NCBI GenBank assembly: GCA_905234855.1 | Contig: CAJOIU010000032.1 | Span: forward strand, 1-33,663 | DNA: 33,663 nucleotides | Reading direction: 5' to 3' | From: an uncultured Oscillospiraceae bacterium | Lineage (GTDB): Bacteria; Bacillota; Clostridia; Oscillospirales; Oscillospiraceae | Shown: positions 1-7,747 of the stretch, one piece after another | How positions within the stretch are numbered: the stretch's first letter is position 1 | How the letters are laid out: every line of letters starts with the position of its first letter | Program-made: the position numbers and the translations under genes | Notes under the pieces: generated by a model | Databases searched by the model: none | What the model saw: only the letters and a program-made list of their open reading frames with translations | Told to the model about the DNA's origin: nothing

Positions 1-10
1 CTCGATACGC

Positions 11-99
11 GGAGGTGTATCGAAGTGGTCATAACGGGCCTGACTCGAAATCAGGTAGCCCGCAAGGGCTCGTGGGTTCGAATCCCACCGCCTCCGCCA
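11..99 (+). tRNA. tRNA-Ser, anticodon CGA (reads UCG)
   Basis: A full class II cloverleaf can be folded by eye. The acceptor GGAGGTG pairs with CGCCTCC (one G-U), the anticodon stem CCTGA/TCAGG encloses the loop CTCGAAA with anticodon CGA, and the long variable arm AGCCCGCAAGGGCT is typical of tRNA-Ser. The T arm is GTGGG TTCGAAT CCCAC. Discriminator G and a genomically encoded CCA end the gene at 99. It is followed at once by a strong terminator. No promoter is visible because only 10 bases precede it in the window. Confidence 0.97.
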
Positions 100-104
100 A
101 ATTG

Positions 105-157
105 AACTGGTCTTCTGTTTTGAACATAATGATCAAAATCGAAGGCCAGTTTTTTTA
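105..157 (+). terminator. Rho-independent terminator of tRNA-Ser
   Basis: AACTGGTCTTC pairs with GAAGGCCAGTT (one G-U), the stem continues inward through GTTTTGA/TCAAAAT, and the 3' arm runs into a seven-T tract. It sits 6 bases after the tRNA CCA end. Confidence 0.85.
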
Positions 158-303
158 TCTCTCCTTGGTATTACAGCCTTTTTCAAAGCAACCGCTCCCG
201 TTAGCTGTCGGGAAACATCTCAATTCTGCCACATAAAAAAAGCGTCCGGTCGCCTCAGATAGACCGTGCATAATCGATTGTTAGTTTCGGAGGGAATGGA
301 ATC

Positions 304-1245
304 ATGAAAACAATGGAACAAGGCAAAAAACTGAATGCACTTAAAATAAACAACATCCGATGCATTCTTGCCATCATTGTATGTATACTTATATGCGTTA
401 TGGTCTTTTTTGCGTTTGTATACCATCTGCTTACCGACCCGAATAGCCTGATCAAAGAAGTTGGTTGGCAGTCCTTTCATCTCTTCACCATCTTATCCAA
501 TATGGTAATGGCAATTGCTTCCGGCATGTGCATACCCTTTGCTGTGGACGGACTCAGATATCACAATTACCACCTCCCCAGATGGTTTGTGACCTTTCTA
601 TATATGGCAACCTGCGGAGTGGCCATGACCTTTGTGATTACTATTGCTGTGCTTTCCCCTGCGGTGGGCTTCTATAGAGTAATGATCTATAAGCATAATA
701 TAATCCTTCACACTTTATGCCCTATTCTCTCCATATTATTATTCATCCTTCTCAATTCCGATCATACGCTTGATTTCAAGTCATCCGTTATTGCCATTAT
801 CCCATTGATGGCCTATGTTTTTCTTTATACGATAATGGTATTCGTGATCGGCGAAGATGCCGGGGGGTGGAGAGATCATTATCAAATACAGCGTGTAGTG
901 GATTACCTTCCCATCCCCGTGGTACTCCTTATCATGTTCATTATAGGACTTGTGGTTTCTAACCTGATGCGCTTTGCTCATAACTCTGTTCATAAACGCA
1001 GAAAAGAGGCACTTGAACGCTACTATCAGCAGGCGGATACTTTTTCATATGACAATATCCAATCTGCTATAGTAGCGCTGGCCAGAATTGATCGACAGCA
1101 TGACATGGGCGGAGAGCTTACGGTCCCCAGACGAATTTTGGGAATGATGGATAAAAAATACCAAAGCGGCCTTTCCATTAAGGAAATGTGTAATATATAT
1201 ATTGATGAATACTATCGGCCAGAAGGGGAAGATCAAGACGAATGA
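304..1245 (+). CDS. Pr6Pr / FAR-17a-AIG1-like polytopic membrane protein
   Basis: A 313-residue protein with about six hydrophobic membrane segments within residues 15-225 and a charged cytosolic tail at 226-313. The segment HLFTILSNMVMAIA (Thr62, Ser65-Asn66) and the later ILHTLCPI (His136) match the pattern conserved in the Pr6Pr/FAR-17a/AIG1 superfamily, where human AIG1 and ADTRP use a conserved Thr and His to hydrolyse fatty-acid esters of hydroxy fatty acids. That gives a possible lipid-hydrolase role but it is not proven for bacterial members. The start is supported by CGGAGGG about 9 bases upstream. The stop overlaps the next gene by 4 bases (ATGA), implying translational coupling with the YwaF-like protein. 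Family assignment is by motif memory only. The cytosolic tail of about 85 residues has no recognised domain. Confidence 0.75.
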   Translation: MKTMEQGKKLNALKINNIRCILAIIVCILICVMVFFAFVYHLLTDPNSLIKEVGWQSFHLFTILSNMVMAIASGMCIPFAVDGLRYHNYHLPRWFVTFLYMATCGVAMTFVITIAVLSPAVGFYRVMIYKHNIILHTLCPILSILLFILLNSDHTLDFKSSVIAIIPLMAYVFLYTIMVFVIGEDAGGWRDHYQIQRVVDYLPIPVVLLIMFIIGLVVSNLMRFAHNSVHKRRKEALERYYQQADTFSYDNIQSAIVALARIDRQHDMGGELTVPRRILGMMDKKYQSGLSIKEMCNIYIDEYYRPEGEDQDE

Positions 1246-2024
1246 GCGGAGATTACACTTATTACGAGGACGGTTTTTTCGGGTTTGGCCCGCCGGGAAC
1301 ATTCAAGCCCTATACCATGATGCATTTTATGCCTCTCCTCATTTGTATCGCGCTTGTCTTTCTTGTCTGGAAAAAAAGAGGCTCCATCCGAAACATGAAA
1401 GGTGAGACGCATTTACGTTACATGCTTTCCTTTTTCATGTTTCTTATGGAGTTCGGATTCTATGTCAGACTTCTATATGTGGGAAACACGAACGGTGACT
1501 TTACAATGATGACAAAGCTGCCTCTTCAGGTCTGCGACATAGGAATGATTACCTGCATGTTTATGATAACCAGCAAATTCCCGGCACTCTTTGGAATCAA
1601 TTTCTTTGTAACCCTATTCGGTGCAACACTGGCATGCATTATCCCCCAGACTGTACTGACAGAAGCGGACCCATCATATTTCCGCTACTATCAGTATTTT
1701 GGGGAACACCTTCTTCCTATATTCGGTACGCTGTATATGATCATTGTCCACAGGATGAGGCCTCGCTACCGAGATATTTGGATAGCTTCCGGAGCACTCT
1801 TTGTCATGTTGATCCCGGCTATCAAGATGACCGAAGCTTTTCCCCCTGCCAGTTATATGTTTCTAAGGCTGAAAATGCCGCTCTTCCCCGAAAACCTGTA
1901 TCAAAGAGCCGCGATTTTTACGATCTCGGTTATCATCATATTCCACCTAATGTGGCTTATATGGAATGCATTTCTTACAGTGATCGGAAAGTATCATGGT
2001 TATCCTTTGACGCAGAATCGTTAA
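1242..2024 (+). CDS. YwaF / TMEM164-like (TIGR02206-type) integral membrane protein
   Basis: A 260-residue protein with about seven membrane segments. The motif KLPLQVCDIGMI (Cys98) and the later FRYYQYFGEHLLPIFGTLYM (His156) match the conserved LPLxxC and His-containing helices of the YwaF/TP0381 family, which is homologous to eukaryotic TMEM164, described as a Cys/His acyltransferase acting on ether phospholipids. A role in membrane-lipid acyl remodelling is therefore an inference. The ATG lies inside the stop region of the upstream Pr6Pr-like gene (4-base overlap), so the two are almost certainly co-translated. A hairpin terminator follows at 2106-2139. Bacterial YwaF itself has no established function. 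Confidence 0.72.
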   Translation: MSGDYTYYEDGFFGFGPPGTFKPYTMMHFMPLLICIALVFLVWKKRGSIRNMKGETHLRYMLSFFMFLMEFGFYVRLLYVGNTNGDFTMMTKLPLQVCDIGMITCMFMITSKFPALFGINFFVTLFGATLACIIPQTVLTEADPSYFRYYQYFGEHLLPIFGTLYMIIVHRMRPRYRDIWIASGALFVMLIPAIKMTEAFPPASYMFLRLKMPLFPENLYQRAAIFTISVIIIFHLMWLIWNAFLTVIGKYHGYPLTQNR

Positions 2025-2105
2025 TCCTGTGCGAAGCGGAGTTGCCGGCATGAGTGAACCCCCTCGGAGGATTTTCCATCAAAACAGTAGTCCTTTTCCA
2101 TCCAA

Positions 2106-2139
2106 GAAACCGTGACATGTCTGTCAGATCACGGTTTTT
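2106..2139 (+). terminator. Rho-independent terminator of the two-gene membrane-protein operon
   Basis: AAACCGTGA pairs with TCACGGTTT across a 13-base loop and runs into TTTTTC. It lies about 80 bases after the YwaF-like stop codon, with no intact gene between. Confidence 0.8.
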
Positions 2140-2362
2140 CCATAAGGATTTTGCGGTGTTCCCCGCCTATCAGTCCCAAGGCGTCGGCACACTCCTGCTA
2201 AACACACTGGAGATGTATATCCGGGAGCATATCCCTTCCGGCTGGGCGGTCAGTCTGGAGCTCATCAGCACCAAGGACGCCGTGCCCTTTTACCGCCAAA
2301 GGGGCTTTGAAGAACGCCCATGCGATGGGGACGGCCCCGGAATGCTCAAAATGCTCCGATGA
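2139..2362 (+). pseudogene. GNAT N-acetyltransferase, C-terminal remnant
   Basis: The translated stretch contains the acetyl-CoA-binding core of a GNAT acetyltransferase: a beta strand with VFPAYQSQGVGTLLL (the Q/R-x-x-G-x-G/A loop) and the C-terminal AVPFYRQRGFEERP followed by GPGM, as in many small-molecule acetyltransferases. The N-terminal half of the fold is absent. The open frame can be extended back to a GTG at 2054, but those bases encode the terminator of the upstream operon rather than GNAT sequence, so there is no plausible start or ribosome binding site for a working enzyme. I read it as a 5'-deleted relic of a gene once located here. It is unrelated in sequence detail to the GNAT domain of the neighbouring minus-strand fusion. 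Confidence 0.7.
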
Positions 2363-2400
2363 TCCTCCGCCCGTACGCTGACACGCTTCAAACTATGCAG

Positions 2401-2434
2401 AAGCTCCGACAAACCCAATGGCTTGCCGGAGCTT
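2401..2434. terminator. Possible hairpin terminator between the convergent GNAT remnant and phosphatase-GNAT gene
   Basis: AAGCTCCG and CGGAGCTT form a perfect 8-bp stem with an 18-base loop. Only a weak T run (TTTCACTATTT) follows on the plus strand, and none on the minus strand. It lies 12 bases past the stop of the minus-strand gene ending at 2447. Confidence 0.4.
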
Positions 2435-2446
2435 TCACTATTTCCC

Positions 2447-3631
2447 TCAAAACAGTTCTTCCGGCGTCAGCGCCCGGGGGCGGATGTCCATCTCCATCAG
2501 AAACAGCATACCACCCACGCCATCCGCTGTGCCGATGCGGCGGAAGCCAATATGCTCATAAAACCCCACCGCCTCCGTATTCGTCTCGGAGACATGCAGC
2601 CGCAGGGCGCTTCGCCCCGCCCGGCGGAAATAGGACACGGCATGCCCGATGAGCTGGACGCCCAGCCGCCGGGAGCGCATGGCTGGATCGACATACAGCA
2701 GGCTCACCCAGCCGGCGTCGTTTTCTCTGCCCCGCTCGGGATCCAGCTCGATGATCCCGGCAAAGGCGTCTCCCAGCCGGAGCTTCATCACGCATCGGGG
2801 ATCCCGCGCCGCGTGGCTCTGCGCCGTCCGCAGATACAGCAGGGGGACATATCCCTTCAGATTCCCGTGGCTCTGCATCCATGTCCGGGCATAGCAGTCC
2901 GAATACAGCTCCCGCTCCCGGGGCAGCTCCAGCGGGTCGAATTCGGCGTATAGTTTTTTCTCTCCTGCTGCCGGAGCCGTCTTCCGCCACCATGACTGGC
3001 GCTCGAAGGTGCTCAGACCCCCCGCCAGATGAGAGGCGTCGTTATACCACTCCACCGTGATCCGTCCGTCCTCCACCGACAGAAGGGTCACGGACGTGTT
3101 GTCCCCATAGGGCAGCCGTGCGATCTCCGCCGAGGGGATGCCGAAATGGTCGCACAGCAGCGCCCGGATCGCCAGCCCGTGAGATACCACGGCCACGGTC
3201 TTACCCTCGTTTTCTTCCGCCAGACGCAGGACGGAACGCTTCATCCGCTCCGCCACATGGAGGTATGGCTCGCCGCCGGGAACGCTCCATTGCGCCGGAT
3301 CGTTCGTGAAATACGCCAGCTCCTCGGGGTAATCCCGCTGGATATTGCCCCACGGCACATCCTCCCATACGCCGACGTCGATCTCCCGCAGCTCGGGCGA
3401 CAGCCGCAGCGTCAGCTTCGGATGATACCGAAGGATGGCAGCGGCGGTGGATTGCGTTCGATATAGATCGCTCGACCAGAGCGCGGCGATGGGGATATCC
3501 CGAAAACGCTCCGCCAACGCGGCGATCTGCCGACGGCCAAGCTGGGTGACGTTCGCGTTGAAATGCCCCTGCGCGCGGCGGTAAAGATTCCCCTCCGCCT
3601 CGGCGTGGCGGATCAGATATAGCTTCGTCAT
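2447..3631 (-). CDS. Histidine phosphatase - GNAT acetyltransferase fusion protein
   Basis: A 394-residue two-domain protein. Residues 1 to about 205 form a histidine phosphatase (phosphoglycerate-mutase superfamily): the phosphoacceptor RHG-type motif LIRHAEAEGN has His9, the SSDLYRTQSTA segment matches, and the second catalytic His151 is in VVSHGLAIRALL. Residues about 225-385 form a GNAT domain with the acetyl-CoA loop VDPAMRSRRLGVQLIG and the closing NTEAVGFYEHIGFRRIG. Both sets of catalytic features look intact, so it may both dephosphorylate and acetylate; the substrates are unknown. The start is supported by GAGAGGG just upstream. It is divergent from the csaB-like gene and has its own candidate promoter. 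Similar fusions exist in other Firmicutes to my knowledge, but I cannot say what they act on. Confidence 0.88.
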   Translation of the reverse strand: MTKLYLIRHAEAEGNLYRRAQGHFNANVTQLGRRQIAALAERFRDIPIAALWSSDLYRTQSTAAAILRYHPKLTLRLSPELREIDVGVWEDVPWGNIQRDYPEELAYFTNDPAQWSVPGGEPYLHVAERMKRSVLRLAEENEGKTVAVVSHGLAIRALLCDHFGIPSAEIARLPYGDNTSVTLLSVEDGRITVEWYNDASHLAGGLSTFERQSWWRKTAPAAGEKKLYAEFDPLELPRERELYSDCYARTWMQSHGNLKGYVPLLYLRTAQSHAARDPRCVMKLRLGDAFAGIIELDPERGRENDAGWVSLLYVDPAMRSRRLGVQLIGHAVSYFRRAGRSALRLHVSETNTEAVGFYEHIGFRRIGTADGVGGMLFLMEMDIRPRALTPEELF

Positions 3632-3656
3632 GGTTCCCTCTCTGTACCTACCTCAT

Positions 3657-3685
3657 AAAATATGATATACTATCAAACAAATCAA
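3657..3685 (-). promoter_or_regulatory. Candidate promoter for the phosphatase-GNAT gene
   Basis: Reading the minus strand, TTGATT (3680-3685) and TATTTT (3657-3662) are separated by 17 bases, about 26 bases before the start codon. A plus-strand extended -10, TGATATACT (3663-3671), overlaps it and could serve the csaB-like gene, although its -35 is poor. Confidence 0.5.
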
Positions 3686-3738
3686 TGCATATGCCACGAT
3701 TTTACACCTTTTACCGCCAGCTCACAAGAGGTATTTCC

Positions 3739-4824
3739 ATGAGAACGACTTTTCGATCCGCGCCACGCGCCGGTGCGGTGATCTGCGGCGCCTACGGCAT
3801 GGAAAACGCAGGGGACGACGCCGTTCTTTCCGCCATCGTCACCGCGCTGCGGCGGATCGACGGCAGCATGCCCATCACCGTTCTGGCGCGGCGGCCAAAA
3901 AGCGTCGCAGCCCGCTTCAGCGTAGGGGCGATCCATCCCCTGCGTCTCCTCCGCTGGATGGCGACCATGCGCCGGGCAAGACTCTTTATCAGCGGAGGCG
4001 GAAGTCTTCTGCAGGATATCACCAGCCGCCGCAGCCTGTGGTATTATCTTCTGACGATCCGGCTCGCCAAGCGCCTCGGCTGTGCCGTGCAGCTCTACGG
4101 CTGCGGCATCGGCCCGCTGCGCTCCCCCCGCTCCCGGGAAGCGACGGCTCGGATTTTGAACGCCTGCGCGGACATCGTCACCCTCCGGGACAAGGACAGC
4201 GCCGCGCTCCTCGATACGCTCGGCGTGACAAAGCCCCGCATACTGCTGGCAGCCGATCCCGCGCTGGGGCAGTCCCCCACAGCCCTGCGGGAGCGGGAGC
4301 CCTGCCTCGGTATCGCCCTGCGGGACTGGCCGGGTCTCTGGACGCATATCCCCGAGCTTGCCGCCGCCATTCGCCGCGCCTGCGATACCTATAAGCTCGC
4401 CCCCGTATTCTTCTGCTTCGCCCCGGAGGATCGGCAGGCCGTCCGCTCCGTTTGTGCGGAGCTTTCGGATCTCCCCTGTTCCGTCAGCGTGGAACCCCGC
4501 CGGATCGGCCGGATGAGCCTTGTCCTTTCCATGAGGCTGCACGGCCTTGTTTTCGCCCTGCGGGACGGAGCCCCCGCCGCCGGCGTCAGCTATGATCCGA
4601 AGGTGGACGCTTTCTGCCGTGAAGCTGGGCTGCCTTGCCTCCCCTTGGCAGAGGTCACGGCGGATGCGCTTTCCCATCGGCTCGACGAGGCCATACATCT
4701 CGACACGGAACAACTCTCCGCGGCGGCCGAGGCCCTTGCCCGCCGCGCCGATATCAGCGCCGGCGCCGCGGCGCAGCTTTACGCGGAGGGCGCTCCGAAC
4801 GATCAAAAATCTGACGAAGCTTGA
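3739..4824 (+). CDS. csaB: CsaB-like polysaccharide pyruvyl transferase
   Basis: A 361-residue protein of the polysaccharide pyruvyl transferase family, which adds a ketal pyruvate to sugars of secondary cell-wall polymers. In CsaB systems the pyruvylated polymer anchors SLH-domain proteins. Visible signatures are the N-terminal CGAYGMENAGDDAVLSAI, then SGGGSLLQDITSRRSLWYY, and the C-terminal LSMRLHGLVFALR before the final helix region. The length matches CsaB. An ATG 18 codons upstream is in frame, but the start at 3739 has an AAGAGG ribosome binding site at proper spacing and begins just before the conserved core. The promoter of the following LCP gene overlaps its stop codon. Whether SLH proteins are made by this organism cannot be seen here, so the exact substrate is inferred. 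Confidence 0.85.
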   Translation: MRTTFRSAPRAGAVICGAYGMENAGDDAVLSAIVTALRRIDGSMPITVLARRPKSVAARFSVGAIHPLRLLRWMATMRRARLFISGGGSLLQDITSRRSLWYYLLTIRLAKRLGCAVQLYGCGIGPLRSPRSREATARILNACADIVTLRDKDSAALLDTLGVTKPRILLAADPALGQSPTALREREPCLGIALRDWPGLWTHIPELAAAIRRACDTYKLAPVFFCFAPEDRQAVRSVCAELSDLPCSVSVEPRRIGRMSLVLSMRLHGLVFALRDGAPAAGVSYDPKVDAFCREAGLPCLPLAEVTADALSHRLDEAIHLDTEQLSAAAEALARRADISAGAAAQLYAEGAPNDQKSDEA

Positions 4825-4849
4825 CGAAAACGGGTAAAGCGCGTACAAT
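4821..4849 (+). promoter_or_regulatory. Sigma-A-type promoter for the LCP gene
   Basis: TTGACG (4821-4826) and TACAAT (4844-4849) are separated by exactly 17 bases. The -35 box overlaps the TGA of the upstream pyruvyl transferase. The resulting leader is about 90 bases. Confidence 0.8.
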
Positions 4850-4946
4850 AGGCTTCACCCTTGGATATAAAAACCAGTTTTTCTGTTTACATTAAAGGTA
4901 ATGACCGCCGCTTCTGAACCACAAAAAATAAAGGAGTAATTCAGAT

Positions 4947-6149
4947 ATGAGCAATAAGGCAAGGCATGTTGCCCCCAAAACAAAAGCCCCCGCCGCTGAA
5001 AAGCCGCAGGAAGCCGGCGTCCCCACCGCTTCCGCCCGTTCCCGCAAAGCCGTTCCCACACGGCGCAAGATCATTGTGATCGCCGTGGTCGTTGTCGCGG
5101 CACTCATCATACTCGGCGAGATCGCTTATCTCATTTTCGGTCATTTCTACACAAAGCTCGACCGCGTCCAGCGCATGGACAACGATGAGCTGAACGCCGC
5201 CATCGCCGCCTATATCGCCGAGGAGGAGGCCGCGCCGCCCATCGAGGAGGCGCCGGAGGATATCCCCGATGATATCATCATCGCCACCGAGGACGAGGTG
5301 AACGATATCCAAGCCCAGATCCAAGCCGCACTCGCCGCCAACGGCGGCAGCAAGATCTCCGACGACGACGTTATCAATATCCTGCTGATCGGCTCGGACG
5401 CCCGCTCCCGCACGGAGCGCGCCCGCTCCGACGTGATGATCCTCGTCTCGCTGAACAAGAAGACCGAGCACATCGCCGTGACCAGCTTCATGCGTGACAT
5501 CTATACCTATATCCCCAACTACGGCTACAACAAGCTGAATGCCCCCTACGCCATCGCCGGCGCGGATTATCTGATCCAGACGCTGGAGGACGATTTCGGC
5601 ATCAGCATCGACAATTATGCCGCAGTCAACTTCTATGCCTTTGCCGACGTGATCGACGCCATCGGCGGTGTGGATGTATACCTCGATAATTCCGAGGTCG
5701 ATTTCATCAACACCTTCGTCAGCGAGCAGGCCGCCATGGGTATCGGCACCGGCTCCGCTTGGCTCGACTACACGAATGGCGACTACGCCCATCTGAACGG
5801 CACGCAGGCGCTTGCCCATTGCCGCAACCGCCGCATCGGAAACGGCGACTTCTCGCGCACCGAGCGTCAGCGCGAGGTTGTCTATGCCATGATCCAGAAG
5901 GCGCGCACCCTCTCTCTGACAGAGCTGTATGATCTGGCAGACACCGTGCTCCCGCTGGTGACGACCGATCTCTCACAGGGCGACTGCCTGTCGCTGCTGC
6001 TCGACTCGGGGACATACCTCGGCTACTTCGTGGAGACGATGCAGATCCCCGATGTGGATTATTACCTCACCATGATAAACGGTATGAGCGTCATCCGCAT
6101 CGACTTCTCGGAAAACGCCGCCGTTTTGAAGGAATTGATCTACGGCTGA
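4947..6149 (+). CDS. LytR-CpsA-Psr (LCP) family cell-wall polymer ligase
   Basis: A 400-residue type II membrane protein. Residues 1-38 are a basic, Ala/Pro-rich cytosolic tail, residues about 41-65 one transmembrane helix, residues about 75-125 an acidic linker, and the rest the extracellular LCP domain. The domain starts with INILLIGSDARSR, continues with ARSDVMILVSLN and SFMRDIYTYIP, and includes the arginine-rich ALAHCRNRRIGNGDFSRTER characteristic of the polyprenyl-phosphate binding site. LCP enzymes transfer teichoic-acid-like or capsular polymers from undecaprenyl carriers to peptidoglycan. AAAGGAG stands 8 bases before the ATG. Location directly after a CsaB-like gene supports a shared role in secondary cell-wall polymer decoration. 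The stop overlaps the 3' end of the convergent adenylation gene by 10 bases. Confidence 0.93.
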   Translation: MSNKARHVAPKTKAPAAEKPQEAGVPTASARSRKAVPTRRKIIVIAVVVVAALIILGEIAYLIFGHFYTKLDRVQRMDNDELNAAIAAYIAEEEAAPPIEEAPEDIPDDIIIATEDEVNDIQAQIQAALAANGGSKISDDDVINILLIGSDARSRTERARSDVMILVSLNKKTEHIAVTSFMRDIYTYIPNYGYNKLNAPYAIAGADYLIQTLEDDFGISIDNYAAVNFYAFADVIDAIGGVDVYLDNSEVDFINTFVSEQAAMGIGTGSAWLDYTNGDYAHLNGTQALAHCRNRRIGNGDFSRTERQREVVYAMIQKARTLSLTELYDLADTVLPLVTTDLSQGDCLSLLLDSGTYLGYFVETMQIPDVDYYLTMINGMSVIRIDFSENAAVLKELIYG

Positions 6150-7708
6150 TCGCCGCACGGCAAGCCGCTCCCCTCCCGCCAAAGCGGGAGGGAGATTGAT
6201 CCGCAATTTGACTTCTTGAGTGTCACCCGGTCGATCTTATCGTTGATCGTCATAGGCAGGCGGTCGAGATGAACATAGCGGTTCGGCATCATATAGCTCG
6301 GAAGCTTTACCTTGAGCTGCCCAACAAGGCCGCTCTCGTCCTCCGCGCCGGTATACACGCATACGATCTCGTCCTTTTCCGCGTCAAACAGGCAGCAGCC
6401 GTTTGCGACGCCCTCCACGGCAAGCAGCGCCGTTTCGATCTCGCCGAGCTCGATGCGGTAGCAGCCTTGGTGCTTGATCTGGAAATCCTTGCGGCCGAGG
6501 AACATGATCTCGCCCCGCTCGTTCCAGCGCGCCAGATCGCCGGTGCGGTACATCCGCTCAGTAAAGGCGGTGTTCAGTGGGTTTTGGACAAAGACCTTTT
6601 CCGTCTGGGCGGGGTTATTGTAATACCCCATCGAGAGGCACGTTCCCAGAACGCAGAGCTCCCCCGTCTCGTCCTTTCCCACGGGCTTATTCTCGTCATT
6701 GAGGATGAGGATGCGGGTATTGGCGCAGGCACGGCCGATGGGCAGCGGCTCGTCGTCCTCAAAGGCGCGGTCAACGATATAATAGGCGCAGACGTCGGTG
6801 ATCTCCGTCGGGCCGTACATATTGCAGAACTTCGCCTCCGGCAGCGCCCGCCGCCATACGTTGAGCTGACGATTCGGCATGACCTCGCCGCAGAAATACA
6901 CGCGCTTGAGCGTCGTGGGCTGCGTGATATCGAGGATGCCGGAATTTGCGATGGCGATCAGCGCCGACGGCACGAAGAAGATCGTGTTGATCTCATGCGC
7001 CGCGAGAAACTGCATCATCGTCTTATGGAAGGAGAAGCATTTCTTCGGGATGATCCACGTCGTCGCGCCGTTTTTGAGGGTGCTGTAGATATCCAGTGTG
7101 GAATTATCGAACACGAAGGGCGCCTGATTGCCGAAGACGGCAGTCTCATCGATGTCGAGCGTATCATGCAGCCAATCCGCCCAGTCGATGATGCTGCGGT
7201 GGCTGATGGTGACGCCCTTGGGCACGCCGGTGGAGCCGCTCGTAAACAGCACATACAGAAGATCCGTGTCCACATGAGCGGCACGGATCGCCGCAAGGGC
7301 GGCCTCGTCCGGCTCCGTCAGGCACGCGTCGTCAAACAGCGCCGTCTGCGCGTCCCCCGCCACGGTCTGCGCCGCCGCGGCGTTTTTCGCGTCATAAAAC
7401 ACGAACGCGGGATTCAAGGTATCGAAGATGAGCCGCACCCGCTCGGCGGGCATTTTCGTATCGAGCGGCACATAAAAGCAGCCCGCCCGCACCGCGGCGA
7501 AAAAGGCCGCGAGACAGTCCGGCGTTTTCTCCATGAACACCGCCACCGGCTGATTCGCGCCGATCCGGGCGGCGAGATACGTTCCCGCCCGGCGGGTCTT
7601 TTCCCGCAGCGCAGCAAAGGAAAGCGTCGTTTTCTCATCGCCGAAGGCGATCTTGTCCGGGAAGCGTTCCGCGGAGGCGTCGAGATATTCCAAAACATTC
7701 GTGATCAT
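6140..7708 (-). CDS. Stand-alone amino-acid adenylation (AMP-binding) enzyme, NRPS A-domain/DltA-like
   Basis: A 522-residue ANL-superfamily enzyme that should activate a carboxylic or amino acid as an acyl-AMP. Core motifs are in order: YVLFTSGSTGVPKGV (A3), FVFDNSTLDIYSTL (A4), CNMYGPTEIT (A5), YRTGDLARW (A7), IKHQGCYRIELGEIE (A8) and NDKIDRVTLKK with the catalytic A10 lysine. No carrier protein, condensation or thioesterase gene is in the window, so the acceptor is unknown; DltA-like D-alanylation is one option. I chose the ATG at 7708 because GGGGA stands 6 bases before it; ATGs at 7714 and 7729 are also in frame. The last about 20 residues (after LKKSN) are encoded by the intergenic hairpin and overlap the LCP gene, suggesting the original stop codon was lost. 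Confidence 0.88.
   Translation of the reverse strand: MITNVLEYLDASAERFPDKIAFGDEKTTLSFAALREKTRRAGTYLAARIGANQPVAVFMEKTPDCLAAFFAAVRAGCFYVPLDTKMPAERVRLIFDTLNPAFVFYDAKNAAAAQTVAGDAQTALFDDACLTEPDEAALAAIRAAHVDTDLLYVLFTSGSTGVPKGVTISHRSIIDWADWLHDTLDIDETAVFGNQAPFVFDNSTLDIYSTLKNGATTWIIPKKCFSFHKTMMQFLAAHEINTIFFVPSALIAIANSGILDITQPTTLKRVYFCGEVMPNRQLNVWRRALPEAKFCNMYGPTEITDVCAYYIVDRAFEDDEPLPIGRACANTRILILNDENKPVGKDETGELCVLGTCLSMGYYNNPAQTEKVFVQNPLNTAFTERMYRTGDLARWNERGEIMFLGRKDFQIKHQGCYRIELGEIETALLAVEGVANGCCLFDAEKDEIVCVYTGAEDESGLVGQLKVKLPSYMMPNRYVHLDRLPMTINDKIDRVTLKKSNCGSISLPLWREGSGLPCGDQP
6168..6194. terminator. GC-rich hairpin, probable terminator between convergent genes
   Basis: CTCCCCTCCCGC and GCGGGAGGGAG form a long stem with one bulge and a short CAAA loop, 19 bases after the LCP stop. 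It lacks a clean T run on either strand. It lies inside the reading frame of the minus-strand adenylation gene and encodes part of that protein's C-terminal tail. The sequence resembles intergenic hairpin repeats common in this bacterial group, but only one copy is in the window. Confidence 0.5.
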
Positions 7709-7747
7709 GGTCATTCCCCGTTCATCCAACTTTTTTCAACGTAGGTT

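Noticed and set aside
2054-2138. GTG start for the GNAT fragment
   Set aside because: The bases encode the upstream terminator and have no GNAT similarity, so this is a chance in-frame extension.
6168-6194. Hairpin as a dispersed repeat family
   Set aside because: It resembles known intergenic repeats in style, but only one copy occurs in the window, so a repeat call cannot be supported here.
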